64,000 nt of DNA, from positions 99,429 through 163,428 of the forward strand of contig CAJTLU010000009.1 in the NCBI GenBank assembly GCA_910577175.1, given 5' to 3'. Shown piece by piece: positions 25,921-35,336 of this stretch. Within the stretch, counting starts at the first letter, position 1; every line of letters begins with the position of its first letter. Under the pieces are notes generated by a model. That model was not told the origin of the DNA. It searched no databases and saw only the letters and a program-made list of their open reading frames with translations. A program made the position numbers and the translations under genes. The stretch is from an uncultured Lachnospiraceae bacterium. Lineage in GTDB: Bacteria; Bacillota; Clostridia; Lachnospirales; Lachnospiraceae.

Positions 25921-26619
25921 TTGCTGACACAGAATTTGGAAGAATTGGAAAAAAGGCTGGGCTATTCGTTCCATGACGGAAAGCTTCTGCGCCATGCAGT
26001 GACACACAGCTCCTTTGCAAACGAGAACCGTCTGAAGCGGGAGCGCAACAATGAGCGTCTGGAGTTTTTAGGCGACGCCGTGTTAGAAATGATATCAAGT
26101 GAGCATCTGTACCGGAAGAATGCGCAGATGCCGGAGGGAGAGCTGACAAAGCTCCGTGCTGCCTTGGTCTGTGAGCAGGCGTTGGCACAGTGCGCGAGGG
26201 AGATGGGGCTTGGCAGGTTTCTTCTGCTTGGAAAGGGAGAAGAAGTAACCGGAGGCAGGGAACGGGATTCTATTCTTTCAGACGCCTTTGAGGCGGTCAT
26301 CGGAGCCGTTTATCTGGATGGTGGATTTACTAGTGCAAAAGAGTTCGTGGAGCGGACCGTGCTTTCCGATGTAGAGAACAGGACGCTCTTTTGCGATAGT
26401 AAGACTATCTTACAGGAGATGATACAGAGCAGGCATAAGGGGGCGCTTTCCTACCGGCTTTTAGCGGAGGAAGGACCGGAGCATTCCAAATGCTTTACTG
26501 TGTGTGCCTGTCTGGACGAAAAAGAGCTTGCCAGAGGAAGCGGGAGAACGAAGAAAGCGGCGGAGCAGGAGGCGGCCTATCAGAGTATACTGCTGCTTCG
26601 CGGGGATGAGAGAGAATAA
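25921..26619 (+). CDS. rnc: Ribonuclease III
   Basis: A 232-residue double-strand-specific endonuclease. The catalytic signature NERLEFLGDAVLEMISSEHLY is near residue 42, the second acidic site DAFEAVIGAVYLDGGF near 121, and a dsRNA-binding domain fills about 155-230. The start is TTG at 25921 with GGAGG 7 bases upstream; no better ATG exists. Smc follows after 18 bases. Confidence 0.94.
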   Translation: MLTQNLEELEKRLGYSFHDGKLLRHAVTHSSFANENRLKRERNNERLEFLGDAVLEMISSEHLYRKNAQMPEGELTKLRAALVCEQALAQCAREMGLGRFLLLGKGEEVTGGRERDSILSDAFEAVIGAVYLDGGFTSAKEFVERTVLSDVENRTLFCDSKTILQEMIQSRHKGALSYRLLAEEGPEHSKCFTVCACLDEKELARGSGRTKKAAEQEAAYQSILLLRGDERE

Positions 26620-26637
26620 CGAACGGGAGAGCGGTTT

Positions 26638-29600
26638 ATGTATTTAAAGAGCATAGAGGTACAAGGGTTTAAGTCCTTTGCCAATAAAATCGTGTTTGAG
26701 TTCCACGACGGAATTACCGGCATTGTCGGGCCGAACGGTTCCGGTAAGAGTAACGTGGCAGATGCAGTGCGCTGGGTGCTTGGCGAGCAGAGCGCAAAGC
26801 AGCTGCGCGGAAGTCGTATGGAGGATGTCATATTTTCGGGAACGCAGTTAAGAAAGCCGCAAGGGTTTGCTTATGTTGCAATTACGTTAGATAATGCCGA
26901 CCATGTGCTGCCGGTGGAGTTTGAAGAGGTTACCGTGGCAAGAAGGGTGTACCGTTCCGGGGAAAGCGAATATCTGATGAACGGCAGTGCCTGCCGCCTG
27001 CGTGATGTGCAGGAGCTGTTTTTTGATACCGGTATCGGCAAGGAAGGATATTCGATTATCGGGCAGGGGCAGATTGATAAAATCCTAAGCGGAAAGCCGG
27101 AGGAACGCAGAGAATTGTTTGACGAGGCGGCCGGTATTGTAAAATACAAGAAACGGAAGGCGTCGGCGGAGCGGCAGCTAGAGGAGGAGAAGCTGAATCT
27201 GTCCCGTATTACGGATATTCTTTCCGAGATAGAAAAGCAGCTTGGCCCCTTGGAGAAGCAACAGACTGCCGCAAGGGAGTTTTTGCGTCTGAAGGAAGAG
27301 CTAAAGCACCTGGAGGTAAATTCCTTTTTGCTGGAACAGGAAAGGCAGGAGGAAGCAGAGCGCGCCATTGAGGAAAAAATAGCGATTGCACAGAACGACT
27401 TTAAGGAAACGGAAGAAGCATGCGAAGCGAGCAAGGCGGCGTATGAGCGTTCAGAGCGGGATGCCGAGGAGCTTTCCGGGGAAATCGCAAGAAATGCGGA
27501 GCAGAAAACAGCGCTTCTGATGCAGATCCAGCAGAAGGAGAACGGGATTCAGCTGATGGAGGAGCAGATTTCTTCCATTCGTGCAAGCGAGTCTCATTAT
27601 AAGGAGCGGAAAGGCGTCGTCGGGCAGGAGCGCGAGGAAAAACAGAGGGAACTGGAGCGCTATCAGAAAGAGAAAATCGAAGTAGACGGCAGGCTGTTTA
27701 ATTTAGAGGATGCGAAAGAGGAAAGCGACCGTGAGCTGGAGGAAATCAGGGAGCGGATTAACGGGGATACCAATGAAATTGAGAACCGGAACGCCGATAT
27801 TTTCCGTCTGCTTGGCGAGAGCGGTACGATTAAGACTAATGTACAGCGTTACCGGACGATTCACGAGCAGAACCAGCTGAAAAAGTCTGCGCTGACACAG
27901 CGTATCTTAAAGAACCAGACGGATAAATCTGCCGCAGAGGGTGCGGTAGAGGAGGTATCAAAACGTCTGGAAGAGATTTCCGGAAGGATTGCAGCACAGC
28001 TTGCAGAGAGCCAGGCGGACGAGGAGGAGCTTTCCCAAATACGCAACGGGCTGAACCGGCTCCGGGAGGAGTATGAAACAAAGCAGCGCGAGTACATGAG
28101 GGAGCAGTCAAGGGCGGAATCCCTGCGTAATATTTCAGAGCGGTATGACGGCTACGGAAACGGAATCCGCCGTGTAATGGAGCAGAGGGAAACGGAACCG
28201 GGTATTCTTGGTGTAGTCGCAGACATTTTCCAGGTAGAAAAGAAGTACGAAACTGCTATTGAGACCGCGCTTGGCGGCAGCATACAGAACATTGTCACCG
28301 ATACTGAGGATACCGCAAAGCGGCTGATTGACTTTTTAAAACGCAACAAGGCAGGGCGCGCGACGTTTCTTCCGTTGGACGCTATCCGGGAAAGAGGCGG
28401 CCGGACGGAGGAGGACGTGCGGAAGGAGCAAGGGGTCATCGGCTATGCGGCGGACCTTGTAAGGACAGAGAAGCGCTTTGCAGGTGTAATTTCGTTCCTG
28501 CTCGGACGCATTGTTGTGGCGGATACGGTTCAGAACGCCCTGCAGCTTGCAAAGAAATACCGCTATACCCTGCGTATCGTTACGTTAGAGGGAGAGCAGT
28601 TAAATCCGGGCGGTTCCATTTCGGGCGGCGCTTACAAAAATGCAGGTAATCTGCTTGGGAGAAAGCGTGAGGTGGAAGAGGCGCAGGAGGCAGCCGGGCA
28701 GCTTAAGGAGGCGCTTGCTTCGATAGAGGAACGCCGGAACGGGCTGCGCGTGCAAAGGGAAGAGCTTACGGAGCGCATAGAGAAGGCAAAGGCAGGGCTG
28801 CAGGAGGAGTTTTTGCTGCAGAATACCGCCAGCCTTGAGCTTGAGCGTGTAAAGGCACAGGCAAAGGAGCATACGTCTTCCTATGAGGAGATACAAAAGG
28901 AGCTTGCGGAGATTGAAGCGCAGGAGAAGGAGCTTGCGGAAAATATCTCTAAAATGGAGCAGTCGCTGCAGGAGAATACGGCAGAAAGCAGGCATTGTGA
29001 AGAGTGTATCGAGGAGTGCGGACATCATCTGGAGGAGGAACGCCGTCTCGAGCATTATGCACTGGAAAAGGGCGAAAGTCTCCGCTTAGAGTTAAGCACT
29101 GTACAGCAAAACAGCCGCTTCCTTGCGGAAAATATTGCGCGTGTGGAGGCAGAGATAGAAAAACTGGCCGGAGAGGAAACAAAGTTAGCGGACGACGGCG
29201 CAGGCGCCATAACGGCAGTTTCTGAAAAGGAAACAGAGATTGGAAGGGCGCGCGAGGAGATTGCCGCGCTGCAGGAGGCCTGTGCCGCGATGGAGCAAAA
29301 GGCCGCGGAGCTGGCAAAACGTCGTGAGGAGACGGGCGGAAAGCACAAGAACTTTCTTGCGGAGCGGGAGTCTCTTTATGAGCGGAGGGCGGAGTTAGAC
29401 AAGGAGCTGTTCCGTCTGAACGATAAAAAGGAAAAATTAAAGGAACAGATTGAAACACAGTGCGCCTATATGTGGGAGGAATATGAAATCACCTTATCAG
29501 AGGCTGCCGCATTAAGGGAAGAGGGCTTTGAGAATCTGGTACAGGCGAAGAAAAGGATACAGGAGCTGAAAAACAGAATCCGCGGACTTGGCTCGGTAAA

Positions 29601-30198
29601 CGTAAATTCCATCGAGGAATACCGCGACTGTATGGAACGGTTTACGTTTTTAGACGCGCAGCGGAATGACCTTGTGGCGGCAGGGGAAACCTTAGTTTCC
29701 ATGATAGCCGAGCTCGATAGCAAGATGCGGATTCAGTTTGAAGAAAAGTTTGCAAGGATTCAGGAGCAGTTTGACCAAGTGTTCCGTGAACTGTTCGGCG
29801 GCGGAAAGGGAAGCCTTGCGCTGCAGGAGGACGAAGATATCCTGACGGCAGGCGTCCATATTAACGCACAGCCGCCGGGAAAGAAGCTGCAGAACATGAT
29901 GCAGCTTTCGGGTGGTGAAAAGGCATTGACTGCCATTGCGCTTTTGTTTGCCATCCAGAACCTGAAGCCGTCTCCGTTCTGTCTGCTCGACGAAATCGAG
30001 GCAGCCCTGGACGATTCCAACGTAAAGCGTTATGCAGGCTATTTACATAAACTGACGAAGCATACGCAGTTTATTGTTATTACCCACAGACGCGGTACGA
30101 TGGCGGCGGCAGATACCCTGTACGGAATAACAATGCAGGAGAAGGGAGTCTCGACGTTAGTTTCTGTCAGTCTGATTGAAGATAAGCTGGATGCGTAA
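26638..30198 (+). CDS. smc: Chromosome segregation ATPase SMC
   Basis: A 1186-residue SMC that forms a condensin ring for chromosome organisation. N-terminal Walker A GIVGPNGSGKSNVADA at about 29; first coiled coil about 170-500; hinge about 515-680 (GVVADIFQVEKKYETAIETA); second coiled coil about 690-1020; C-terminal signature LSGGEKALTAIALLFA and Walker B FCLLDEIEAALDD near 1110-1130. Length is normal. Followed by ftsY, the classical neighbour. Confidence 0.98.
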   Translation: MYLKSIEVQGFKSFANKIVFEFHDGITGIVGPNGSGKSNVADAVRWVLGEQSAKQLRGSRMEDVIFSGTQLRKPQGFAYVAITLDNADHVLPVEFEEVTVARRVYRSGESEYLMNGSACRLRDVQELFFDTGIGKEGYSIIGQGQIDKILSGKPEERRELFDEAAGIVKYKKRKASAERQLEEEKLNLSRITDILSEIEKQLGPLEKQQTAAREFLRLKEELKHLEVNSFLLEQERQEEAERAIEEKIAIAQNDFKETEEACEASKAAYERSERDAEELSGEIARNAEQKTALLMQIQQKENGIQLMEEQISSIRASESHYKERKGVVGQEREEKQRELERYQKEKIEVDGRLFNLEDAKEESDRELEEIRERINGDTNEIENRNADIFRLLGESGTIKTNVQRYRTIHEQNQLKKSALTQRILKNQTDKSAAEGAVEEVSKRLEEISGRIAAQLAESQADEEELSQIRNGLNRLREEYETKQREYMREQSRAESLRNISERYDGYGNGIRRVMEQRETEPGILGVVADIFQVEKKYETAIETALGGSIQNIVTDTEDTAKRLIDFLKRNKAGRATFLPLDAIRERGGRTEEDVRKEQGVIGYAADLVRTEKRFAGVISFLLGRIVVADTVQNALQLAKKYRYTLRIVTLEGEQLNPGGSISGGAYKNAGNLLGRKREVEEAQEAAGQLKEALASIEERRNGLRVQREELTERIEKAKAGLQEEFLLQNTASLELERVKAQAKEHTSSYEEIQKELAEIEAQEKELAENISKMEQSLQENTAESRHCEECIEECGHHLEEERRLEHYALEKGESLRLELSTVQQNSRFLAENIARVEAEIEKLAGEETKLADDGAGAITAVSEKETEIGRAREEIAALQEACAAMEQKAAELAKRREETGGKHKNFLAERESLYERRAELDKELFRLNDKKEKLKEQIETQCAYMWEEYEITLSEAAALREEGFENLVQAKKRIQELKNRIRGLGSVNVNSIEEYRDCMERFTFLDAQRNDLVAAGETLVSMIAELDSKMRIQFEEKFARIQEQFDQVFRELFGGGKGSLALQEDEDILTAGVHINAQPPGKKLQNMMQLSGGEKALTAIALLFAIQNLKPSPFCLLDEIEAALDDSNVKRYAGYLHKLTKHTQFIVITHRRGTMAAADTLYGITMQEKGVSTLVSVSLIEDKLDA

Positions 30199-30303
30199 AG
30201 CTCCGCAAGTAATAAGCGCAGACAGGCAGGCGATAAGGAAAGAGACAGGCAGAGAGGATGGTCAGGAAATAAAACTTTGCCTATAAAAATGCAGGAGGGC
30301 AGT

Positions 30304-31242
30304 ATGAGCGAAAAGAAAGGGTTTTTCAGCAGACTTGCAGCAGGGCTTTCTAAGACAAGGAAGCAGATTGCAAGCGGATTTGATTCATTATTTTCCGGTT
30401 TTTCCGGTATTGACGATGAGTTTTACGAGGAATTGGAAGAAATCCTGATTATGGCGGATCTCGGGATGAATACTACAGAGGCGGTCATCACCGATTTAAA
30501 GGAAAAGGTAAAGGAGCGCCGCATCAAGGACCCGGCGGAGTGCAGGGAGCTGTTAAAGGAGAGTATCTGCGGGCAGATGAATGTGCCGGAGGATGCATAT
30601 GAGTTTGAACAGCGCAAATCGGTCGTACTTGTCATTGGCGTAAACGGCGTCGGCAAGACAACCTCCATCGGAAAGCTGGCATGGCAGCTGAAAAAGGAAG
30701 GAAAAAAGGTGCTGCTTGCAGCGGCGGATACATTCCGCGCGGCGGCGGCAGAGCAGCTGGCGGAATGGAGCCACCGGGCCGGGGTGGACATCATTTCCCA
30801 GAAGGAAGGGGCAGACCCGGCGGCCGTGGTCTTTGACGCGCTGACAGCGGCAAAGGCAAGGGATACCGATGTTTTGCTCTGCGATACGGCGGGCAGGCTC
30901 CACAACAAAAAGAATCTGATGGAGGAGCTGAAAAAGATTGACCGTGTAATTACAAGGGAGTATCCGGACGCTTACCGGGAGACGCTAGTCGTTCTGGACG
31001 GTACAACCGGGCAGAATGCGCTGGCACAGGCAAAGGAGTTTAACGAAGCGGCAAAAATTGACGGGATTATCCTGACAAAGCTTGACGGAACGGCAAAGGG
31101 CGGAATTGCGGTTGCGATTCAGGCGCAGATGAACATTCCAGTCAAGTATATCTGTGTAGGAGAACAGCTGGAGGATTTGCAGAGGTTTGATGCAAAGGCA
31201 TTTACAGACGCCCTGTTTGACGGGGAGTCAAATACCCCGTAG
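30304..31242 (+). CDS. ftsY: Signal recognition particle receptor FtsY
   Basis: A 312-residue SRP receptor GTPase that targets ribosome-nascent chains to the membrane. N-domain about 20-95, then the G-domain: GVNGVGKTTSIGKLA (about 112), DTFRAAAAEQL, CDTAGRLHNKKNLMEEL and TKLDGTAKGG. ATG 30304 follows CAGGAGG. The last codons and the stop fall inside the palindromic repeat beginning at 31222, so the final residues (GESNTP) may derive from that repeat. Confidence 0.96.
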   Translation: MSEKKGFFSRLAAGLSKTRKQIASGFDSLFSGFSGIDDEFYEELEEILIMADLGMNTTEAVITDLKEKVKERRIKDPAECRELLKESICGQMNVPEDAYEFEQRKSVVLVIGVNGVGKTTSIGKLAWQLKKEGKKVLLAAADTFRAAAAEQLAEWSHRAGVDIISQKEGADPAAVVFDALTAAKARDTDVLLCDTAGRLHNKKNLMEELKKIDRVITREYPDAYRETLVVLDGTTGQNALAQAKEFNEAAKIDGIILTKLDGTAKGGIAVAIQAQMNIPVKYICVGEQLEDLQRFDAKAFTDALFDGESNTP

Positions 31243-31464
31243 CGAAAGCTACGAGGCATGACTTAGGGAAACGCCGCTTAAAGCGTTTCCTACGCCGGAT
31301 TTGCGTTGGAAGCAACATTCACCTCTGCAAATCCGTGCGCATCCGCCGGAGGCTCTGAGGAAGCGATGATTTAATCAGCGCTTCTTTAGCTGTCCGCCCC
31401 TAAAGGGGCGGGGGATTTGACCCCGCGGGCGCGCCCGGATAGTGCAAATATAGTTGCACTATCC
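31222..31464. repeat. Composite hairpin array after ftsY
   Basis: A run of palindromes: CGTAGC-GAAA-GCTACG (31238-31253) overlapping the ftsY stop; the 125-bp repeat (31265-31389); CCGCCCC/GGGGCGG near 31394-31411; GGGG-ATTTGA-CCCC near 31411-31424; and GGATAGTGCAA/TTGCACTATCC (31437-31464), the likely terminator. GTCAAATACCCCG at the left and GGGGGATTTGAC at the right form inverted ends, suggesting one inserted unit containing another. Confidence 0.7.
31265..31389 (+). repeat. 125-bp dispersed repeat, copy 1
   Basis: Matches 48377-48502 in the same orientation with only a handful of differences. Internal pairing: GGAAACGC/GCGTTTCC, GCCGGATTTGC with GCAAATCCGTGCGC, and GGAAGCG with CGCTTC. 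It carries no open frame. The first-hairpin differences sit in the loop. Confidence 0.85.
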
Positions 31465-31508
31465 TCACTTTGCTTTCGCGCGAATAAAGAAACGGAGGAG
31501 AACAAGTT

Positions 31509-32729
31509 ATGATGACAATGGAGCAGTTTGAAGAAGCAGTGGAGACAGTCAAACGCGTCACGGCACCGACAAAGCTGGTTTACAGTAAGTTTTTTTCAGA
31601 CCAGACTGGCAACAAGGTATACTTAAAGCCCGAGAATATGCAGGTGACAGGAGCTTACAAAATCAGGGGCGCGTACTATAAAATCAGCACCCTGACGGAG
31701 GAAGAGCGTTCCCGCGGTCTGATTACGGCATCTGCAGGGAACCATGCGCAGGGTGTTGCTTATGCAGCGCAGGAATACGGCTGTAAGGCAGTGATTGTAA
31801 TGCCGACGACGACGCCGTTAATTAAAGTAAACCGTACCAAGGGCTATGGCGCTGAGGTAGTGCTTTACGGGAATGTATACGACGAATCCTGCGAGTATGC
31901 GTTAAAGCTTGCCGAGGAGCAGGGCTATACGTTTATTCATCCGTTTGACGACGAAACGGTCGCAACCGGACAGGGCACCATTGCCATGGAGCTGTTTAAG
32001 GAACTTCCTACGGTAGATATTATTTTAGCCCCGGTCGGTGGCGGCGGTCTGCTTGCGGGAGTCTCCACTCTGGCTAAGATGCTGAATCCGAACATTAAGG
32101 TAATCGGTGTGGAGCCGGAAGGAGCAAGCTGTATGAAGGCGTCCCTTGCGGCAGGGGAGGTAGTTACGCTTCCTTTGGTTGATACGATTGCAGACGGTAC
32201 GGCGGTAAAGACGCCCGGCACAAAGATTTTCCCGTATATCCAGCAGAATGTGGACGAGATTATGACGGTTTCCGATAAGGAGCTGATTGTCTGCTTCTTA
32301 GATATGATTGAAAATCATAAGATGGTAGTGGAAAATTCGGGTCTTCTGACGGTTGCCGCATTGAAACAGTTAAAATGCCAGGGAAAGAAGGTCGCTGCGA
32401 TTATGAGCGGCGGAAATATGGACGTAATTACTATGGCGTCCGTCGTACAGCAGGGACTGATTCTGCGGGAGCGTATTTTTACGTTTTCCGTACTGCTGCC
32501 AGATAAGCCGGGCGAGCTGGTACATGTGGCTTCGATTGTCGCACAGAATCAGGGCAATGTTATCCGGCTCGACCATAACCAGTTTGTCAGCATCAACCGC
32601 AACAGCGCAGTGGAGCTGACAATTACCCTGGAAGCATTCGGGGGAGAACATAAGAAGAGAATCCTGAAAGCGCTGGAGGATGCCGGGTATCATCCGAATG
32701 TGGTGGCGCCGAAGGCAATGTATCAGTAA
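31509..32729 (+). CDS. ilvA: Threonine ammonia-lyase (threonine dehydratase)
   Basis: A 406-residue PLP enzyme deaminating threonine to 2-oxobutyrate, feeding isoleucine or propionate formation. The PLP lysine lies in GAYKIRGAYYKI (about residue 52), the Asn/His loop in TASAGNHAQGVAYAA, and the phosphate-binding loop in PVGGGGLLAGVS. A C-terminal ACT-like domain (about 325-400) suggests allosteric control. Size and single ACT unit fit the shorter IlvA/TdcB type. GGAGGAG precedes the start. Confidence 0.92.
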   Translation: MMTMEQFEEAVETVKRVTAPTKLVYSKFFSDQTGNKVYLKPENMQVTGAYKIRGAYYKISTLTEEERSRGLITASAGNHAQGVAYAAQEYGCKAVIVMPTTTPLIKVNRTKGYGAEVVLYGNVYDESCEYALKLAEEQGYTFIHPFDDETVATGQGTIAMELFKELPTVDIILAPVGGGGLLAGVSTLAKMLNPNIKVIGVEPEGASCMKASLAAGEVVTLPLVDTIADGTAVKTPGTKIFPYIQQNVDEIMTVSDKELIVCFLDMIENHKMVVENSGLLTVAALKQLKCQGKKVAAIMSGGNMDVITMASVVQQGLILRERIFTFSVLLPDKPGELVHVASIVAQNQGNVIRLDHNQFVSINRNSAVELTITLEAFGGEHKKRILKALEDAGYHPNVVAPKAMYQ

Positions 32730-32741
32730 ATCGGAGGGGCT

Positions 32742-33626
32742 ATGAAGCTATTTATTGTGACGGGGATGAGCGGCGCCGGAAAATCGAAAGCAGTGGATTA
32801 TCTGGAGGATTTCGGGTATTACTGCCTTGATAATCTTCCGGTAAAGCTTCTTTCCTCTGTTATGGACTGGATGGAGAATAATAAGGATTTTCCAAGTAAG
32901 GTTGCAGTAACATTGGATATCCGCAGCAGGAATATTTCTGACAGCTTTTTTTCGGCATTGGAGGCGGTGAAAAAGAGCGGTGTGCCGGTACGCGTCCTGT
33001 TTCTGGACTGTGAGGATACGGTACTGATTAAGCGGTATAAGGAGAGCAGGCGCCTGCATCCTTTGATGAATCTGGAAAACCAGACGGACATTTCCTCTGC
33101 ACTCCGGGAGGAGCGCCGGGTACTGTCGTTTGTCCGGGAGTCTGCGGATTATATCATCGATACGTCGGCGCTTGCAACATCGAAGCTGCGGAAAAAGATT
33201 GCCGAGCTTGTGGAAGCAGATGCGGATAACGGAATGACGGTGCATTTTCTGTCCTTTGGCTATAAATACGGGATTCCGGCGGAAGCCGACCTTGTGTTTG
33301 ACGTCCGGTGCCTGCCGAATCCGTTTTATGAGGAGGGACTGCGGAATCTGACCGGTCTTGACCAGGAGGTGCGGGATTTCGTATTTTCCTCGGAACAGGC
33401 GGAGGGGCTATACATACGTATCCGGGAGATGCTGCATTTCTCCGTTCCGCTGTATGAAAAGGAAGGTAAGGCACAGCTTGTTGTAGCGTTCGGCTGTACC
33501 GGCGGCCAGCACCGTTCGACTGCTTTTGCCTACCGGATGCAGCAGGAGTTTGAGAAGGAGGGTCAGACGGCAAGGCTGACCTGCCGGGACATGAGCGTGA
33601 ATAAGGAAGAGGTAAAGAACCGGTAG
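32742..33626 (+). CDS. rapZ: RNase adapter/nucleotide-binding protein RapZ (YvcJ)
   Basis: A 294-residue P-loop protein. Walker A GMSGAGKSKAVDYLED begins at residue 8, Walker B-like VLFLDCEDTVLIKRYKESRR near 85, and the C-terminal domain shows LSFGYKYGIPAEADLVFDVR and GCTGGQHRS. In enterobacteria RapZ binds RNA and controls amino-sugar synthesis; in Firmicutes the homologue YvcJ is a nucleotide-binding protein. It starts 12 bases after ilvA. A structured element follows at 33641. Confidence 0.94.
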   Translation: MKLFIVTGMSGAGKSKAVDYLEDFGYYCLDNLPVKLLSSVMDWMENNKDFPSKVAVTLDIRSRNISDSFFSALEAVKKSGVPVRVLFLDCEDTVLIKRYKESRRLHPLMNLENQTDISSALREERRVLSFVRESADYIIDTSALATSKLRKKIAELVEADADNGMTVHFLSFGYKYGIPAEADLVFDVRCLPNPFYEEGLRNLTGLDQEVRDFVFSSEQAEGLYIRIREMLHFSVPLYEKEGKAQLVVAFGCTGGQHRSTAFAYRMQQEFEKEGQTARLTCRDMSVNKEEVKNR

Positions 33627-33640
33627 GTACGGGGCGATAC

Positions 33641-33722
33641 GGCAGATGGAACGGAGCAGCCTGAAGCAGAATTGCTCCGGGATTACGGTAGCTATGTCTG
33701 TTTCGTGACATTTCCGTCTGCC
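33641..33722 (+). other. Predicted three-way-junction RNA element after rapZ
   Basis: Closing stem GGCAGATGGAA (33641-33651) with TTCCGTCTGCC (33712-33722), one wobble. Inside are hairpins GGAGCA/TGCTCC (33653-33658, 33673-33678) and ATGTC/GACAT (33694-33698, 33707-33711), the latter abutting the closing stem. No T-run follows, so it is not an ordinary terminator. The rest of the gap to 33963 is A/T-rich with nothing clear. Confidence 0.45.
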
Positions 33723-33963
33723 TGATTACATTTATACATATATACATATTGTGCTAAATCTGTCAACTTACGAAAAGTATTAAATTATCCTTCACTTTTT
33801 TTAGTTCATTTTTTACGAAAAGGTCAAAGAAGCGTGCCATAATATAACTACAAAAAATTTTTGTAAAATTAGAAATTTTTTTAGATATTGAGTGGTGCAA
33901 GTGCTGTTTTTCCCGTTTATTAGGGTGAAAGGTCTTGAAGTAAACGAGAAAGGAGTATTGGCT

Positions 33964-34521
33964 ATGGATGATAAGCAGATAGTAGATTTGTATTGGGCAC
34001 GCTCCGAAACTGCTATTGAAGAAACCGAAAAGAAATACGGGCGGTATTGTCATTATATCGCGTATCAAATATTATACAACGACGAGGACGTAAAAGAAGT
34101 TTTAAACGATACATATTTGAAAACGTGGAATACCGTACCCCCGCAACGTCCCGACCCGTTAAAGCCGTATGTAGGAATGATAAGCAGACAACTCGCACTT
34201 GATACCTATGAGGCACAGCACACACAAAAGCGCGGCGGGCAAGTACTGCTTGTTCTTGATGAATTATCGGAGTGTATTCCCGATAATGACAACGGCGCGG
34301 ATATTGGCGAGAGTATTGCGCTCTCCGACGCACTGTCCCGCTTTTTGCTGGCTTTGCCGCAACGGACGCGGAACATCTTTGTACGTCGTTATTTCTATAT
34401 GAGTACCGTTGCAGAGATTGCAAAAGACTTTTCTATGAAAGAAAGCAACGTAACTATGCACTTACTCCGCACCCGAAAAAAATTAGAACAATTTTTGAAA
34501 AGGGAAGGGTTTGACCTATGA
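33964..34521 (+). CDS. ECF-type RNA polymerase sigma factor
   Basis: A 185-residue sigma factor: region 2 at about 15-75 (YCHYIAYQILYNDEDVKEVLNDTYLKTW) and region 4 at about 118-175 (LPQRTRNIFVRRYFYMSTVAEIAKDF). ATG 33964 follows AAAGGAG; an in-frame GTG at 33892 lacks a site. Its stop overlaps the next gene's start (ATGA), suggesting translational coupling to a possible anti-sigma protein. Codon choice is more A/T-rich than neighbouring genes, suggesting transfer. Confidence 0.88.
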   Translation: MDDKQIVDLYWARSETAIEETEKKYGRYCHYIAYQILYNDEDVKEVLNDTYLKTWNTVPPQRPDPLKPYVGMISRQLALDTYEAQHTQKRGGQVLLVLDELSECIPDNDNGADIGESIALSDALSRFLLALPQRTRNIFVRRYFYMSTVAEIAKDFSMKESNVTMHLLRTRKKLEQFLKREGFDL

Positions 34522-34988
34522 CAAATACGAATTTACTGCACGCTATGGGACGCATTGACCCCAAGCTGATCACAGACGCCGCACCCGATGTAGAACAAAC
34601 CCGCAAAAAAACGTGGATAAAATGGGCTTCGCTCGCAGCTTGTTTTTGCCTTGCATTTTTTTGTGCATTAACAATAAATAATAATATTCATCATAAAAGC
34701 GAAAAACCATTAGTTAGTATTTTTGAGGGAGAAGTAATAGCAATAGTTGATAATAATCAATGTATTGTTGAAGTTACTGTTGGAGATCAAAATTTTCCTG
34801 AAGGCGTAACCGCTTATATTGTATATGAGAAAATTGTTTACAATTCTGAAATATACAGCGAGGATTTAATCGTAGGAAATACTATAGTTATTGCTTATGA
34901 CTCTGCTCATTTGAAAAAGGAAAACGAACAAATTTTTATTACCATCGAGAATATCGAACTTACTGATAAATCTAAATTTACAGAGTAA
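34518..34988 (+). CDS. Membrane protein coupled to the ECF sigma factor, possible anti-sigma
   Basis: A 156-residue protein with a cytoplasmic N-terminus (NLLHAMGRIDPKLITDAAPD), one membrane segment (about 38-54) and an exported beta-rich domain (about 66-150, EGEVIAIVDNNQCIVEVTVG) resembling DUF3221-like folds. Proteins with this N-terminal segment often sit behind ECF sigma genes in Clostridia and may act as anti-sigma factors. It overlaps the sigma gene by four bases. Function is inferred from context. Confidence 0.7.
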   Translation: MTNTNLLHAMGRIDPKLITDAAPDVEQTRKKTWIKWASLAACFCLAFFCALTINNNIHHKSEKPLVSIFEGEVIAIVDNNQCIVEVTVGDQNFPEGVTAYIVYEKIVYNSEIYSEDLIVGNTIVIAYDSAHLKKENEQIFITIENIELTDKSKFTE

Positions 34989-35002
34989 AGGAGTGTAATT
35001 GT

Positions 35003-35239
35003 ATGAAGAAGAATATGAAAAAGAAAGTGATTATTGGTATTTGTACATTGTTAGTAATCGTTCTTCTGATACCTATTCCTATGCGTTTGAAAGACGGAGG
35101 TACAGTGGTATATAATGCTATTCTGTATCGGGTTGAGAAAGTGCATAGATTGGATACTGAATTTACCGAGGAAGTTGATTACCTTGAGGGAACGATTGTA
35201 AAAGTCCTTGGTATTGAAGTTTATAACGATGTCGAATAA
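35003..35239 (+). CDS. Small exported or membrane-anchored protein
   Basis: A 78-residue protein with a basic start and one hydrophobic segment (about residues 9-24), then a short extracytoplasmic part including YRVEKVHRLDTEFTEEVDYLEGTIVKVLG. AAAGGAG precedes the start, 14 bases behind the previous gene. Probably the third member of the sigma-factor cassette. No family recognised. Confidence 0.65.
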   Translation: MKKNMKKKVIIGICTLLVIVLLIPIPMRLKDGGTVVYNAILYRVEKVHRLDTEFTEEVDYLEGTIVKVLGIEVYNDVE

Positions 35240-35336
35240 TCGAACGGATAACATAAGAAAAAGCGGCACCTAAAAAGGAGAGCGACAAAAAATATTTTTA
35301 AGAAATGTTGCTTTTCCTTTGGTATTTTTGACGGGT

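Noticed and set aside
27836..29458. Several minus-strand frames over smc
   Set aside because: They are shadows of coiled-coil codons, mutually overlapping and without ribosome sites.
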